Positions 28,813 to 37,979 of a stretch of DNA of 64,000 nucleotides are shown here, in pieces (position 1 is the stretch's first letter; every line of letters begins with the position of its first letter). Source of the stretch: JAIBCM01 sp041395165 (GTDB lineage Bacteria > Verrucomicrobiota > Verrucomicrobiia > JADLBR01 > JAIBCM01); contig JAWLBA010000002.1 in NCBI GenBank assembly GCA_041395165.1, positions 121,603-185,602 of the forward strand. Reading direction: 5' to 3'. Below the pieces are notes generated by a model. The model was not told the origin of the DNA. It made no database searches and saw only the letters and a program-made list of their open reading frames with translations. Made by a program: the position numbers and the translations under genes.

Positions 28813-31566
28813 CTAGCGATCGGTGCAGGTTAAGACTCTTTGTTTGAGTCGTTCTAGCATGCCCGGGTCATGAATTTTTCGTTTAAAGAAATCGACTAGA
28901 TAAAAAGCATCGATAGCGGCACCTTTTTCAGTTTCGATACGGGAAAAGGCGATTTGAATGCCTTCTTGGCTGATGGCTGTCACGAGATCATGCAGCAATG
29001 CGGGTCGATCAGGGGTTTGGATTTCTAACAAGGTATAACGTCCAAATGTTGTATTATCCAAACGAATTTTCGTTGGGAAAGCGTCGCCGATCCAGTGGCT
29101 TAACCAACGTTTGCTGCGAATTTTTTGTAATAATGGTTCAAAATCGAAGGTTTCACCGCGCAAAGCTTCTTCCAAAATTTCTGCGACTTTTTTTCTGTCG
29201 CGCGTTTCAGTAACAGCCTCGTGACGTTCTGTGCAAATAGAAAAGGTGTCTACGGCGATGCTATCAATGCGTGTGAAAATATCCGCGCTCATAATATTTA
29301 ATTCGGCAACGGAAAGTGCTCGGCGATGCGGCTAAAAAGATTTTGACGATCCCAGGTGACACAAATTAATTCGGAATGGCCTCGCTCGGGACGAGGATTC
29401 CATAACAAAATGGGTTTGAGAAGATTGGCATTTTCGCGTTGTTGCAATTTGAGAAACTGGTGAACGGCTTGAATGTGTAAGGCGATCAAGTGTTCGGAGG
29501 TGATTTGCATGTAGCGTAATGGTAGGCAAGACAGGTGAATATCAATTTCGTTTGGATCCACTGTTTTGGAAACATTTTGCATGACTTGCGTTTCTGAGTT
29601 GTGCAGCTTTTTCCTGCCATCTTTTTTCGAATTCGGGACTGCCGCTGAGTTGGGCTTTGGTGTTTTCGTAGAGTTGCCAGATGAGTCCCTCTTTCCAGTC
29701 TGACCAGCCGACGCCGCCTGTTGTTCCGCGTCCATCGGCATAGGTTAGCAACATTAAATAATCTAATCTTTCTTCGGTTTCTACAATTTTAGAAAAATCC
29801 ACGATCGTTTCGAGTTCTTCGATGTTACGGCGTTGCGCGATTTCTGACAGGGTGAGATGGTGGTCGGTTAAAAAGGCAAGAGTGCGCAATCGATCGGGCG
29901 AAAGTTTCATGCGCTTGGCAACTCGCACGGCATTTAAAGCGCTGACTTCGGAATGGTCTTTGTTTAATTGGGATTTGCCTGTGTCATGAAGCACAAGCGC
30001 TAGATATAAGACCATGGGATCTTCGATGGATTTTAAAAGTTTTTGATAAGGTTCGACTCCTTTTAATTGTTCCATGTTCATGAGGGCATCAAGTTGCTCG
30101 ATGCACATGAGTGTGTGTTCATCAGCCGAGTAGCGATGAAAAAACTCATGCTGCACTAGACAAGTGAGAGGTGCAAATTCGGGCACGAGTTTGCCTAAGA
30201 GTTCGCATTGATGCATAAGACGAAGAATGCGGCCGACTTGTCCTTTATGACTCAAAATTTCGAATAACATTTCATGCACGGAGCGTGTGTAGGCTAGACG
30301 TCTTCCTAGGCGCGGCACTTTGCGACGAATCAATCGCAAGAGATCGTCGCTCAGTGCTAGATTTCGTTGTTGCGCAATCAAGAAGACTTTGACCATTTTA
30401 ATAGGCTCGTCTTGAAAAAGTTTTTCGGATTCGCAAAGGATTTCGTTGCCGCGGATGGTGAATCCTTCGACGCGCTCAGTGCGTGTGCGGGTGTGAGAAA
30501 AAGCTCGAAATGACCACCATTTTTTTCGTTTTCCAACCGACTCTGCCAATCGTCGAGCGGAAGCGTTGGTTAGGAAAAAAATGGTTTGTGCGGCACGATA
30601 GTAATCGCGCATAAAAGCTTCGACTCGTCGGATGGGGGGGCGTTGATCGTAGCCTAAGCCTGTGGCCACTTGGCTTTGGATGGGCAATGTCATTTTATCG
30701 TTTAATCGTCCCGATAAGAAATGGAGTTCGTTACGAGTTCTCATTAGAAAATCGTAAGCGCGCTCCAAAGGTTTATGTTCTTCTTTGGTTAAAAAATTGG
30801 CGCGCACTAAATCATCGGTAGATTGGAAGCCTTTTAAGAAATGACTAACCCAAAGTAAGTGATGATAGTCGCGCAATCCTCCACAACCTTGTTTGATGTG
30901 CGGTTCCTGCATGAAGACAGATCCGCCTTGCTGTTCGTGTCGCAACATTTGATCCTCTAATCGCCAGGCGACATATTCTTCTTCACGACCAGTAATGCAT
31001 TTGGCGAAGAATTGCTTATTAAAATTTTGGCATAATTTTTCATCGCCTGCGATGCAGCGGAAGTCTAAAAGCGCGGTTTTAGATTGAAGATTTTCATTAG
31101 CAATTTCACAGGTTTCTGTGATGGTGCGAGTGGCATGACCCACTTTTAGACCCATATCCCATAGCATGTAGAGAATGTGCTCGATGCTTATTTGGATTTC
31201 TTTCTCTTTTGAGAGGCGGTTAAAGTCATGAAGAAACATCACATCCACATCGCTAAAGGGATTGAGTTCGTTTCGTCCGAAACCGCCTAAAGCCATTAAA
31301 GCTAGGGGAGGGCGATTTTTTTTTGAAGATTCGAGAGGAGAAAAAGCTTCGGTCCAAAGTTGTTTTAATAAAATTTCCATTACCAAACTTTTTTCATGAG
31401 CCGTGGCGCGGCCTTCGGCACCTTGTTGGTGGGCGCGTTGGATGCGTCGATTTTCGCCTTGCACAAATTGGCGATAAACGTCGAGAGGATGAGTGGGGTC
31501 GGCTTTGAGTTGCCGAAACAGGCGCTCTTGCATCACGCGTTGTTTTTTATCCCAGAAAGATGACAT
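28813..31566 (-). CDS. glnD: [Protein-PII] uridylyltransferase GlnD, with two frameshifts
   Basis: GlnD senses glutamine and uridylylates or deuridylylates PII proteins. The first part carries the nucleotidyltransferase motif G-G-F-G-R-N-E-L-N-P-F-S-D-V-D (near residue 95) and an HD domain with L-V-L-H-D-T-G-K. The frame breaks at 29591-29593, where removing one base gives T-Q-V-M-Q-N-V-S-K-T-V-D-P-N-E-I-D, and at 29313-29315, where adding one T gives R-I-A-E-H-F-S-V-A-E-L-N-I-M-S-A-D-I. With both repaired the protein carries two C-terminal ACT domains, which bind glutamine. Three separate ORFs therefore represent one gene of about 915 residues. Confidence 0.9.
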
Positions 31567-31575
31567 AAGTTAAGG

Positions 31576-32397
31576 TTAGGATTTAAAAAAAGAGGCGAAA
31601 AATGGGTTGTGATTTTTTTCTTCGCTCACGGTGGTCATGGGGCCGTGACCGGGGCAAAGAATGGTGGTGTCGGACAAAGTTAAAATTTTGTTTCGAATAT
31701 TTTCTTGAGCAGATTGATAGTGAGTAGCAGAAACGCTGCCCATCGAACCCGCAAACAGAGCATCACCCACAAAAGCTATGGGCTGTTTCGTGTCTTTTAC
31801 AACGTAAGTGGTGCCGCCAGGTGAATGGCCCTGAGTGAGCAGGGTTTCAATTTTCCAAGTGTCGCAAAAAAAATGGTGGCCTGATTCAAAAGTTTGAACG
31901 CCAGCAATATTTTCTTTTTCGCAGACCCAGGCTTGTGCTTGAGTGGCTTCTTGGATGCGGTCCAATTCAAAAATATGATCGCCGTGTGTGTGGGTAATGA
32001 AGATGGTTTGTAGGGTGAGATGGTATTTTGTTAAGAAGTCTAACATAGGCTGAGCATCTGATCCGGTGTCAAAGGCAATGGCCGTAGTTTGATTGTGAAG
32101 AAGATAAGCATTCACTATCATGTCTCCCCAAGCGGATTGAAATTGTTTCAGCCCTTCGATGTGAACAGGTTGCGGTCGCCAGGAATCTTGTGCGATGGCA
32201 AGGAGACTTTCCGTATCCAAAGATAAGGCTTGAGCCATTTTTTTTAAGTGATTTGCATCGGTTAACTGTCCCTTGCATAAAGATTGGATATCGGTTTCTC
32301 GTAACCCAGTTTTTTTAATCAGATCGTGATCCGAAAGATTGAGACCTCTTTTTGCTTTATTTAAAATGTCATGAAACTGATCTTCTAGTTGTGCCAT
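31576..32397 (-). CDS. HTH domain fused to a metallo-beta-lactamase-fold hydrolase
   Basis: The 273-residue protein is a fusion. Residues 1-72 look like an XRE-type helix-turn-helix (I-K-K-T-G-L-R-E-T-D-I-Q-S-L-C, then A-Q-A-L-S-L-D). Residues 75-270 are an MBL-fold hydrolase of glyoxalase II type with T-H-T-H-G-D-H (about 135-141), the later metal aspartate in F-V-G-D-A-L-F-A-G and P-G-H-G-P. A plausible role is thioester or quorum-type hydrolysis with DNA-binding regulation, but that is inference. It lies nine bases after glnD begins and two bases before the L,D-transpeptidase. Confidence 0.8.
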   Translation of the reverse strand: MAQLEDQFHDILNKAKRGLNLSDHDLIKKTGLRETDIQSLCKGQLTDANHLKKMAQALSLDTESLLAIAQDSWRPQPVHIEGLKQFQSAWGDMIVNAYLLHNQTTAIAFDTGSDAQPMLDFLTKYHLTLQTIFITHTHGDHIFELDRIQEATQAQAWVCEKENIAGVQTFESGHHFFCDTWKIETLLTQGHSPGGTTYVVKDTKQPIAFVGDALFAGSMGSVSATHYQSAQENIRNKILTLSDTTILCPGHGPMTTVSEEKNHNPFFASFFKS

Positions 32398-32398
32398 G

Positions 32399-32869
32399 TT
32401 AACTTTCTACCACATTTACTTTAGTGCCTTCGGGGATTTTGTCGAAGAGTTCTATGATATCTTGATTCCTCATTCGCACGCAACCATGTGAGGCGGGTGC
32501 GCTGATTTCATTTTCTTGATTGGTGCCATGAATATAAATATAGCGTTCGAAACTGGTGCGATTGGAGGGTTCTACACCTTCTAGCCATAAAATCCGGCTT
32601 AATACCAAATCTTCATCGGTTTGGTAAGGGTCTTCAAAGCTCCATATTGCGCCGGTCCATTCCCGGGAGCGCAACACGGCGCCTGGGGGTAAGCCTTCTC
32701 CAATTTTTTTTGCAATGACGTGCCAGCCTAAGGGGGTTTTGAGGCTGTTAGGTTCTGATCCCAAGCCAAATTTAGAGGTGGAAATGGGGTAGGATTGTTG
32801 AAATGAATCTCTCTGATAAAGTTCTAAAATTTGTTTTGCGACATTCACTTTTAAAAAGACTTCGCCCAT
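32399..32869 (-). CDS. L,D-transpeptidase (YkuD family)
   Basis: This enzyme cross-links peptidoglycan stems at meso-diaminopimelate (3-3 bridges) or attaches other groups. The catalytic signature I-H-G-T-N then S-H-G-C-V-R-M is present, with the nucleophile cysteine in the latter. The core is about 157 residues. I chose the ATG at 32869 (M-G-E-V-F-L-K-V-N-V); an upstream ATG at 32902 is possible. No signal peptide is visible with the chosen start, so location in the envelope is uncertain. Confidence 0.88.
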   Translation of the reverse strand: MGEVFLKVNVAKQILELYQRDSFQQSYPISTSKFGLGSEPNSLKTPLGWHVIAKKIGEGLPPGAVLRSREWTGAIWSFEDPYQTDEDLVLSRILWLEGVEPSNRTSFERYIYIHGTNQENEISAPASHGCVRMRNQDIIELFDKIPEGTKVNVVES

Positions 32870-32997
32870 AATTTTGATTAGCTTAAAGGAAAAAAAGGGC
32901 AAAGTCGAATGAGCAAACTTTATCTTAAGTTACCTAAGATTTGACAAGAACAGCGCTCTTTGACACTCTGGCCGCTTGTTAATTGGTATAAATTGTT

Positions 32998-33168
32998 ATG
33001 AAAAGAACTTATCAGCCCTCAAAACGACGCCGTGTGCGTCAACATGGATTTCGTGCTCGCAATAAAACCAAATCGGGTCGTGCTATCTTAAAGCGTCGCC
33101 GTAAAGAAGGTCGCAAACGATTGGTTGCTAAGGGCACAGAGAAAAAATATCGACGTCATAATCACTAA
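32998..33168 (+). CDS. rpmH: 50S ribosomal protein L34
   Basis: The 56-residue, very basic protein starts M-K-R-T-Y-Q-P-S-K-R-R-R and continues H-G-F-R-A-R with T-K-S-G-R-A-I-L-K-R-R-R-K-E-G-R-K-R-L, the L34 pattern. Its gene leads the widely conserved order rpmH-rnpA-yidD-yidC. The upstream 95 bases contain TTGACA-like and TATAAA-like boxes, but the spacing is too long to name a promoter with confidence. Confidence 0.96.
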   Translation: MKRTYQPSKRRRVRQHGFRARNKTKSGRAILKRRRKEGRKRLVAKGTEKKYRRHNH

Positions 33169-33172
33169 TCCA

Positions 33173-33544
33173 TTGGCTGATTTTTCATCACGTTGCTTGT
33201 TTCGTTCTGATCAGCGTATTCGTGCGAGGGCAGAATTTCAACGTGTTCAAACAAAGGGAAAAGTTTTTTATAGTCGTTATTTTACTGTGATCATTTATGC
33301 GAATCCGGAGGTTGCTTTATCGCGGTTAGGAATTATTACCAGTCGACGTTACGGGCAAGCGACTGATCGATCTCGGATTCGTCGTTTCATTCGTGAAACG
33401 TTTCGTGTTCATCAGCATGAGCTTTTGTCGACTCAAGATATTCTTGTTATTCCGAAACCAAATGCCAAGAATTTGAAATATGATATTTTGCGTAATGATC
33501 TTTTAAAGTTATGGGAGAAAGCAGATTTTTTAAAAATCCGATGA
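33173..33544 (+). CDS. rnpA: Ribonuclease P protein component
   Basis: RnpA is the protein cofactor of the tRNA 5'-processing ribozyme. The core contains R-A-R-A-E-F-Q-R-V, L-G-I-I-T-S-R-R-Y-G and the arginine-rich R-S-R-I-R-R-F-I-R-E-T-F-R (RNR-like) motif. I placed the start at a TTG at 33173, five bases after rpmH. The frame stays open to a TTG at 33125 overlapping rpmH, so the start is not fixed. The next gene, yidD, overlaps its stop. Confidence 0.85.
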   Translation: MADFSSRCLFRSDQRIRARAEFQRVQTKGKVFYSRYFTVIIYANPEVALSRLGIITSRRYGQATDRSRIRRFIRETFRVHQHELLSTQDILVIPKPNAKNLKYDILRNDLLKLWEKADFLKIR

Positions 33545-33801
33545 AAGCTTTAGCGCTCGCTTTGTTGAAAGGCTATCGTTATGGCATTTCACCAATTTTA
33601 AGGGCTTGTTTAGGATCGGGTTGCGGTTGTCGTCATGAGCCGAGTTGTTCGATTTACGCGCAGCAGGCGATTGAGAGATTTGGATTTTGGCGAGGCGCTT
33701 ATTTAGCAGCGGGGCGACTTTTTCGTTGCCATCCCTGGGGCACTACGGGTTACGATCCTGTGCCAGAAACATTTTTAACGGGTTCGAAGCATCATGGATA
33801 A
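33541..33801 (+). CDS. yidD: Membrane protein insertion efficiency factor YidD
   Basis: YidD is a small inner-face protein that helps YidC-dependent insertion. The 86-residue sequence has Y-R-Y-G-I-S-P-I-L-R and C-R-H-E-P-S-C-S-I-Y-A (paired cysteines). It also has F-R-C-H-P-W-G-T-T-G-Y-D-P-V-P, the family signature. The ATG at 33541 overlaps the rnpA stop, and an upstream in-frame start at 33511 is less likely. The gene is followed immediately by yidC. Confidence 0.93.
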   Translation: MKALALALLKGYRYGISPILRACLGSGCGCRHEPSCSIYAQQAIERFGFWRGAYLAAGRLFRCHPWGTTGYDPVPETFLTGSKHHG

Positions 33802-35553
33802 AAAATCTTTGTTAGTTATTTTAATTTGTGCGGGTTTTATTTTGGTTTGGGGGCCTTTGGTTCAGCATATTTGGCCGCCGAAACCGCTTCCACCTGGAGC
33901 TGTTACGACCACGAATGTGGTTCCCGCTGTTGCGCCTCCTACTCCAGAGCTTCGTCCTTCTACCGCAACACCGAGTCCACAGCTTCCTTCCGTTTATGAA
34001 AAAGCGCGCACAGTGGCTCATTTGGAAAATGATTATGTGGATTACGAAATCGTGACGCAAGGATCAGGGATTCGACAAGCGCTATTAAAAAAACATCGTG
34101 GGGAAGAGGAGAAGCGCGTTGCGTTAAATGCTTTGGGTCGAGGGCCCATTTTACAAACCTGGAGTGCAGGCACGAATCAAATGCCGGATCTTTCTTCTGG
34201 CAGTCTTTTGATGGCTTCTTCCAATCAAGTTTTGTTGGAAACCGAACTTCAACCTGGACTCAAACTTCGCAAGCAAATCACGCTAACAGGAGATTATACA
34301 GCGAAGGCAGAATTTACGTTTTTAAATATCACTCCGAATGCGGTAACCGTGCCGGATTTTTATATTAATTGTGGAACGACTGTTCCAATTCATAAAAATG
34401 ATCTATCACTTTACATTGGTTGGGACTGGTTCGATGGAGACAAATCAACGCATGAAAGAATCACAACTTTTAACAAAGGTAGATTCTTTTTATCACTTTT
34501 CGTGAGGCGCGTTCTGTTGTTGACAAAATACATCCCATGCAGTGGCTTACCAGTCGTAATCAGTTTTTTGTTACTTTGCTAGAGTCGAAAAAGGCTCCAT
34601 TTTTAGGTTATCGCGCTGAAGAGGTGGATTTGCCGCGATTTGAGCCGCAACAAAGTCAGATTCCTAAGGGTGCTCAAATCTGGGGGCTCATGCAGGGTTT
34701 TAATCTGTCTTCGGCGGGCGAAAAAATTTGTCTCTCGATCTTTATACCGGTTCCTCGAGAGTATCAACGTTTGACTAAGCTGGGCGGTCAAAAACAGTTA
34801 GTGATGGATTTTGGACTTTGGTCGTGGGTGAGCGTTACCTTGCTTAACACGATGAATTTTTTGCATCGCTTTGTTCATAATTATGGGGTCGCGATTATTT
34901 TGATGGTGCTTCTGATTAAAGGCATTTTTTGGCCGTTGCAAGCGAAAGCTAATCGCACGATGAAACAGATGCAAGTGCTGGGGCCCAAGCTAAAGGAGTT
35001 GCAGGAAAAATACAAAGATCAACCACAAAAAGCTCAAATAGAAATGATGCAAATCTATCGCACTTATGGCATCAACCCCATGGGAGGATGTTTGCCTATG
35101 CTGGTTCAGATTCCTGTCTTTTTTGGTTTTTATGCCATGTTACGAAGCGCCGTAGAGCTTCGGGACGCGCATTTTTTGTGGATTCAAGACCTTTCTCAGC
35201 CTGATACGGTTGCTCATCTTTTGGGGTTTCCTGTTAATCCCTTACCACTTGTGATGGGGGCGACATCTTTTTGGCAAACCAGCATCATGCCCAATACCAG
35301 CATGGATAAAGGGCAAGCTACCATCATGAAGCTTATGCCACTGATGTTTGTAGTGTTCTGTTATAACTATGCTTCAGCGCTTGCACTTTATTGGACAATT
35401 CAAAATCTTGTTAGCGTTTATCAAACTTATCATAACTTGGCGAAACCTTCGCCAGAACTCAAAAAAACGCATCGTCCCAAAAGTCGCTGGCAAGCGATGA
35501 TGGAAATGGCTCGGCAACAGGCGGAGATGAAAAAGAACCGTTTGAAAAAATAA
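33794..35553 (+). CDS. yidC: Membrane protein insertase YidC, with a frameshift
   Basis: YidC inserts and folds inner-membrane proteins. The N-terminal membrane helix and periplasmic beta domain are in the first ORF, which goes out of frame in the TTTT run at 34497-34500 and stops at 34582. Adding one T joins F-R-E-A-R-S-V-V-D-K-I-H-P-M-Q-W to the second ORF. That ORF has five conserved helices, including G-I-N-P-M-G-G-C-L-P-M-L-V-Q-I-P-V. The repaired length is about 586 residues. It overlaps yidD by eight bases. Confidence 0.94.
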
Positions 35554-35598
35554 ACTTTCCTGTTGAACCGTTCTCTGCCATATATTGGCCACGATTAT

Positions 35599-36381
35599 AT
35601 GAAAAATTATTTACCATTTGCTTTGTTAGCTAGCGTTGCCCTTTTTTCCGGTTGCGAAAATAAGGCAGAAAACTCAAATTCTATGTCTGATAAAAATTCT
35701 CAAGAGTCTGTTAAACTCGAAACGGCGGATGAAAAAGCCAGTTACAGTATTGGCGTGGATATTGGCAAAAATTTAAAACGTTACACAGAAGGTCTTACCC
35801 TTTCCGAGTTGCAAGCTGGATTGCGAGATGGATTTCAGAGCGAAACCAATTTGATGACTGATGAAGCTATGCGGGAAGTTATCATGAATTATCGCACAGA
35901 ACTAATCAGTCGCCGCCAAGCCAAACAAAAAATTCAAGCTACCAATAACCTATCCAAAGCTGAAGCTTTCCTTAAAGAAAATGCCAAAAAAGAAGGCGTT
36001 GTCACTTTGCCGAGTGGCTTACAATATCAAATCATGAAAGAAGGCACAGGACCTAAACCTGCATCGACTAATGTAGTAACAACCGAATATGTGGGAACCT
36101 TAATTGATGGCACAGAATTTGATAGCTCGATCAAACGTGGCGAACCTGCAACTTTCCCTGTTTCCGGTGTCATTCGTGGTTGGACAGAAGCCCTTCAACT
36201 CATGAAAGTCGGCTCCAAATGGAAGCTCTTTATCCCTCCCAATTTGGCTTATGGCGAAAGTGGCGCTGGTGATAAGATCGAGCCTAATTCCGCTCTTGTT
36301 TTTGAAGTGGAACTCTTGGGTATCAAAGGTCAGGAAAAAGACCAAAATAAAGATCAAAAAGAGAGTAAAAAACAAAAATAG
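35599..36381 (+). CDS. FKBP-type peptidyl-prolyl isomerase, lipoprotein
   Basis: This periplasmic proline isomerase has an N-terminal signal ending in L-F-S-G-C (lipobox), so it is likely membrane-tethered. An FkpA-like helical dimerisation region follows (about residues 35-125). The FKBP domain (about 145-245) shows Y-V-G-T-L-I-D-G-T-E-F-D-S-S, G-W-T-E-A-L-Q-L-M-K-V-G-S-K-W and I-P-P-N-L-A-Y-G. The ATG at 35599 gives a normal signal peptide. A TTG at 35563 would add twelve residues. Confidence 0.92.
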   Translation: MKNYLPFALLASVALFSGCENKAENSNSMSDKNSQESVKLETADEKASYSIGVDIGKNLKRYTEGLTLSELQAGLRDGFQSETNLMTDEAMREVIMNYRTELISRRQAKQKIQATNNLSKAEAFLKENAKKEGVVTLPSGLQYQIMKEGTGPKPASTNVVTTEYVGTLIDGTEFDSSIKRGEPATFPVSGVIRGWTEALQLMKVGSKWKLFIPPNLAYGESGAGDKIEPNSALVFEVELLGIKGQEKDQNKDQKESKKQK

Positions 36382-36386
36382 AAAAT

Positions 36387-36417
36387 AGAAAACGCATTCG
36401 CAGATTGTTCGTTTTCT
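36387..36417 (+). terminator. Weak hairpin after the FKBP gene
   Basis: AGAAAACG pairs with CGTTTTCT across a 15-base loop just after the FKBP stop. The stem is AT-rich and no strong T run follows, so termination here would be weak at best. Confidence 0.3.
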
Positions 36418-36427
36418 GTTAAAATAG

Positions 36428-36457
36428 AAGGATGATGAGTTCTGCTCCATCATCCTT
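36428..36457 (+). promoter_or_regulatory. Perfect inverted repeat covering the uvrC start
   Basis: AAGGATGATG and CATCATCCTT form a perfect 10-bp stem around a ten-base loop. The left arm contains both candidate uvrC ATG codons (36432 and 36435) and the AAGG ribosome-binding bases. If folded in mRNA it would hide the start; in DNA it could be an operator. It also lies in the right place to end FKBP transcription. Confidence 0.55.
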
Positions 36458-37941
36458 TCCTAATTTAGTTTCGACTTTAAAGGCGATTCCTCATCAACCG
36501 GGAGTTTACCTTTTTAAAGATCGGTTGAATCGCATTATTTATGTGGGTAAAGCGCGTGACCTCTATAAGCGTGTTAACCAATATTTTCATCCTTCGCAGA
36601 AAAAAGCGGTGCCCAGTGGAAAACACGCGCTCAATCGAAAGCGTATGGAATATTGAAACGCACACCGTGCGTTCGGAACCGGAAGCGATTTTATTGAGGG
36701 GCGACTCATCAAAGAATATCGTCCTAAATACAACATTAGTTTTCGCGATGATAAACAATTTCTTTTGGTCAAAGTCAACTTGAACGAGCCTTACCCACGT
36801 TTTACCCTCACTCGTCTTAAAAGAAGATGGAGCACGTTATTTCGGGCCATTTGCGCACTCCGGCGCGCTACGAAGCACTTTGAATTTGATGCGAAAAAAA
36901 TTTGGCCTGCGCGCTTGCAAGCCGCCTGTGCCGACCGAAAAAGATTATAAACATTGTTTGGATCATATCATTAAAAACTGTTCCGCTCCTTGCATCGCTA
37001 AAATATCTCAAGAAGAATATCGAAAAAGAGTTCAGGAAGCATGCGATTTTTTGGAGGGGCAATCGCGTCAATTGCAATTAGAGCTCAATAGCGAAATGCA
37101 AAAAGCAGCTGCTGGTCTGGATTTTGAACGTGCGGCCATGTTGCGCGACATGATCGAAGATTTAAAAAAAACCACGCGTCCATCACGACGATTTCAGCGA
37201 GAAATTCCCACCACCATCATTCCCGAACATGATCTAGAGGAGTTAAAACAATGCTTAACCCTTAGGCAAACTCCACGACATATCGAATGCTTCGATATTT
37301 CCAATATTTCTACCACTCACAAAGTGGCTTCCATGGTTGTTTTTAAAAATGGGCGTCCCGATCGCTATCAATATCGTCGTTATCGTATCAAAACGGTTGT
37401 TGGCCAAGACGATTTTGCAAGTATGGAAGAAGTTATCTATCGCCGTTATCGGCGAGTTTTGGGATTGCATGAAGCGCCGGATCAAGCCCTAACCGAAATT
37501 CAACTCAAACGTTTGCCCGATCTGATTATTGTAGATGGAGGAAAAGGACAACTCAGTGCTGCTTTAAAAGCATTTCAACAGCTTAAAGTTTCGCCGCCGG
37601 CTATCCTCGGTCTTGCGAAAGAGAATGAAGAAATTTATTTGCCCGAAAAATCCGAGCCTTTGATTTTGAGTCATGAAAGGGGTGCTTTAAAATTGTTGCA
37701 GCGCGTTCGCGATGAAGCGCATCGCGTGGCCAATGAATATCATCAGCTCCTTTTGAAACGACGTATTTCAGAAAGTCTTCTGGACGACTGTCCTGGTGTA
37801 AGTGACGCTCGAAAAAGAGTGCTACTGAAAATATTTGGAAGCGTGGCTCGTCTTAAAAAAGCGTCTATGGAAGAAATAGGTAAGATTCCTGGCATTAGCA
37901 AAAAATTAGCACAGGAAATTTTGACTTACTTGAAAAGCTAG
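36432..37941 (+). CDS. uvrC: Excinuclease ABC subunit C, broken by about three frameshifts
   Basis: UvrC makes the dual incisions in nucleotide excision repair. The N-terminal GIY-YIG start P-G-V-Y-L-F-K-D and I-I-Y-V-G-K-A-R-D-L-Y-K-R-V is intact. Reading then shifts at about 36620-36645, 36696-36701 and 36819-36822. Conserved pieces remain in the shifted frames: S-E-P-E-A, D-D-K-Q-F-L-L-V-K-V, G-A-R-Y-F-G-P-F and K-H-C-L-D-H-I-I-K-N-C-S-A-P-C. The last ORF holds the UvrB-binding region, the RNase-H-like nuclease (I-V-D-G-G-K-G-Q-L) and a C-terminal helix-hairpin-helix. Confidence 0.86.
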
Positions 37942-37979
37942 AAAACACTTAGAGACAGAGAAATTCAAAATTAAAATGT

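Noticed and set aside
32903..33000. Replication origin near rpmH
   Set aside because: rpmH often neighbours dnaA and oriC, but no dnaA gene or cluster of DnaA boxes is seen here.
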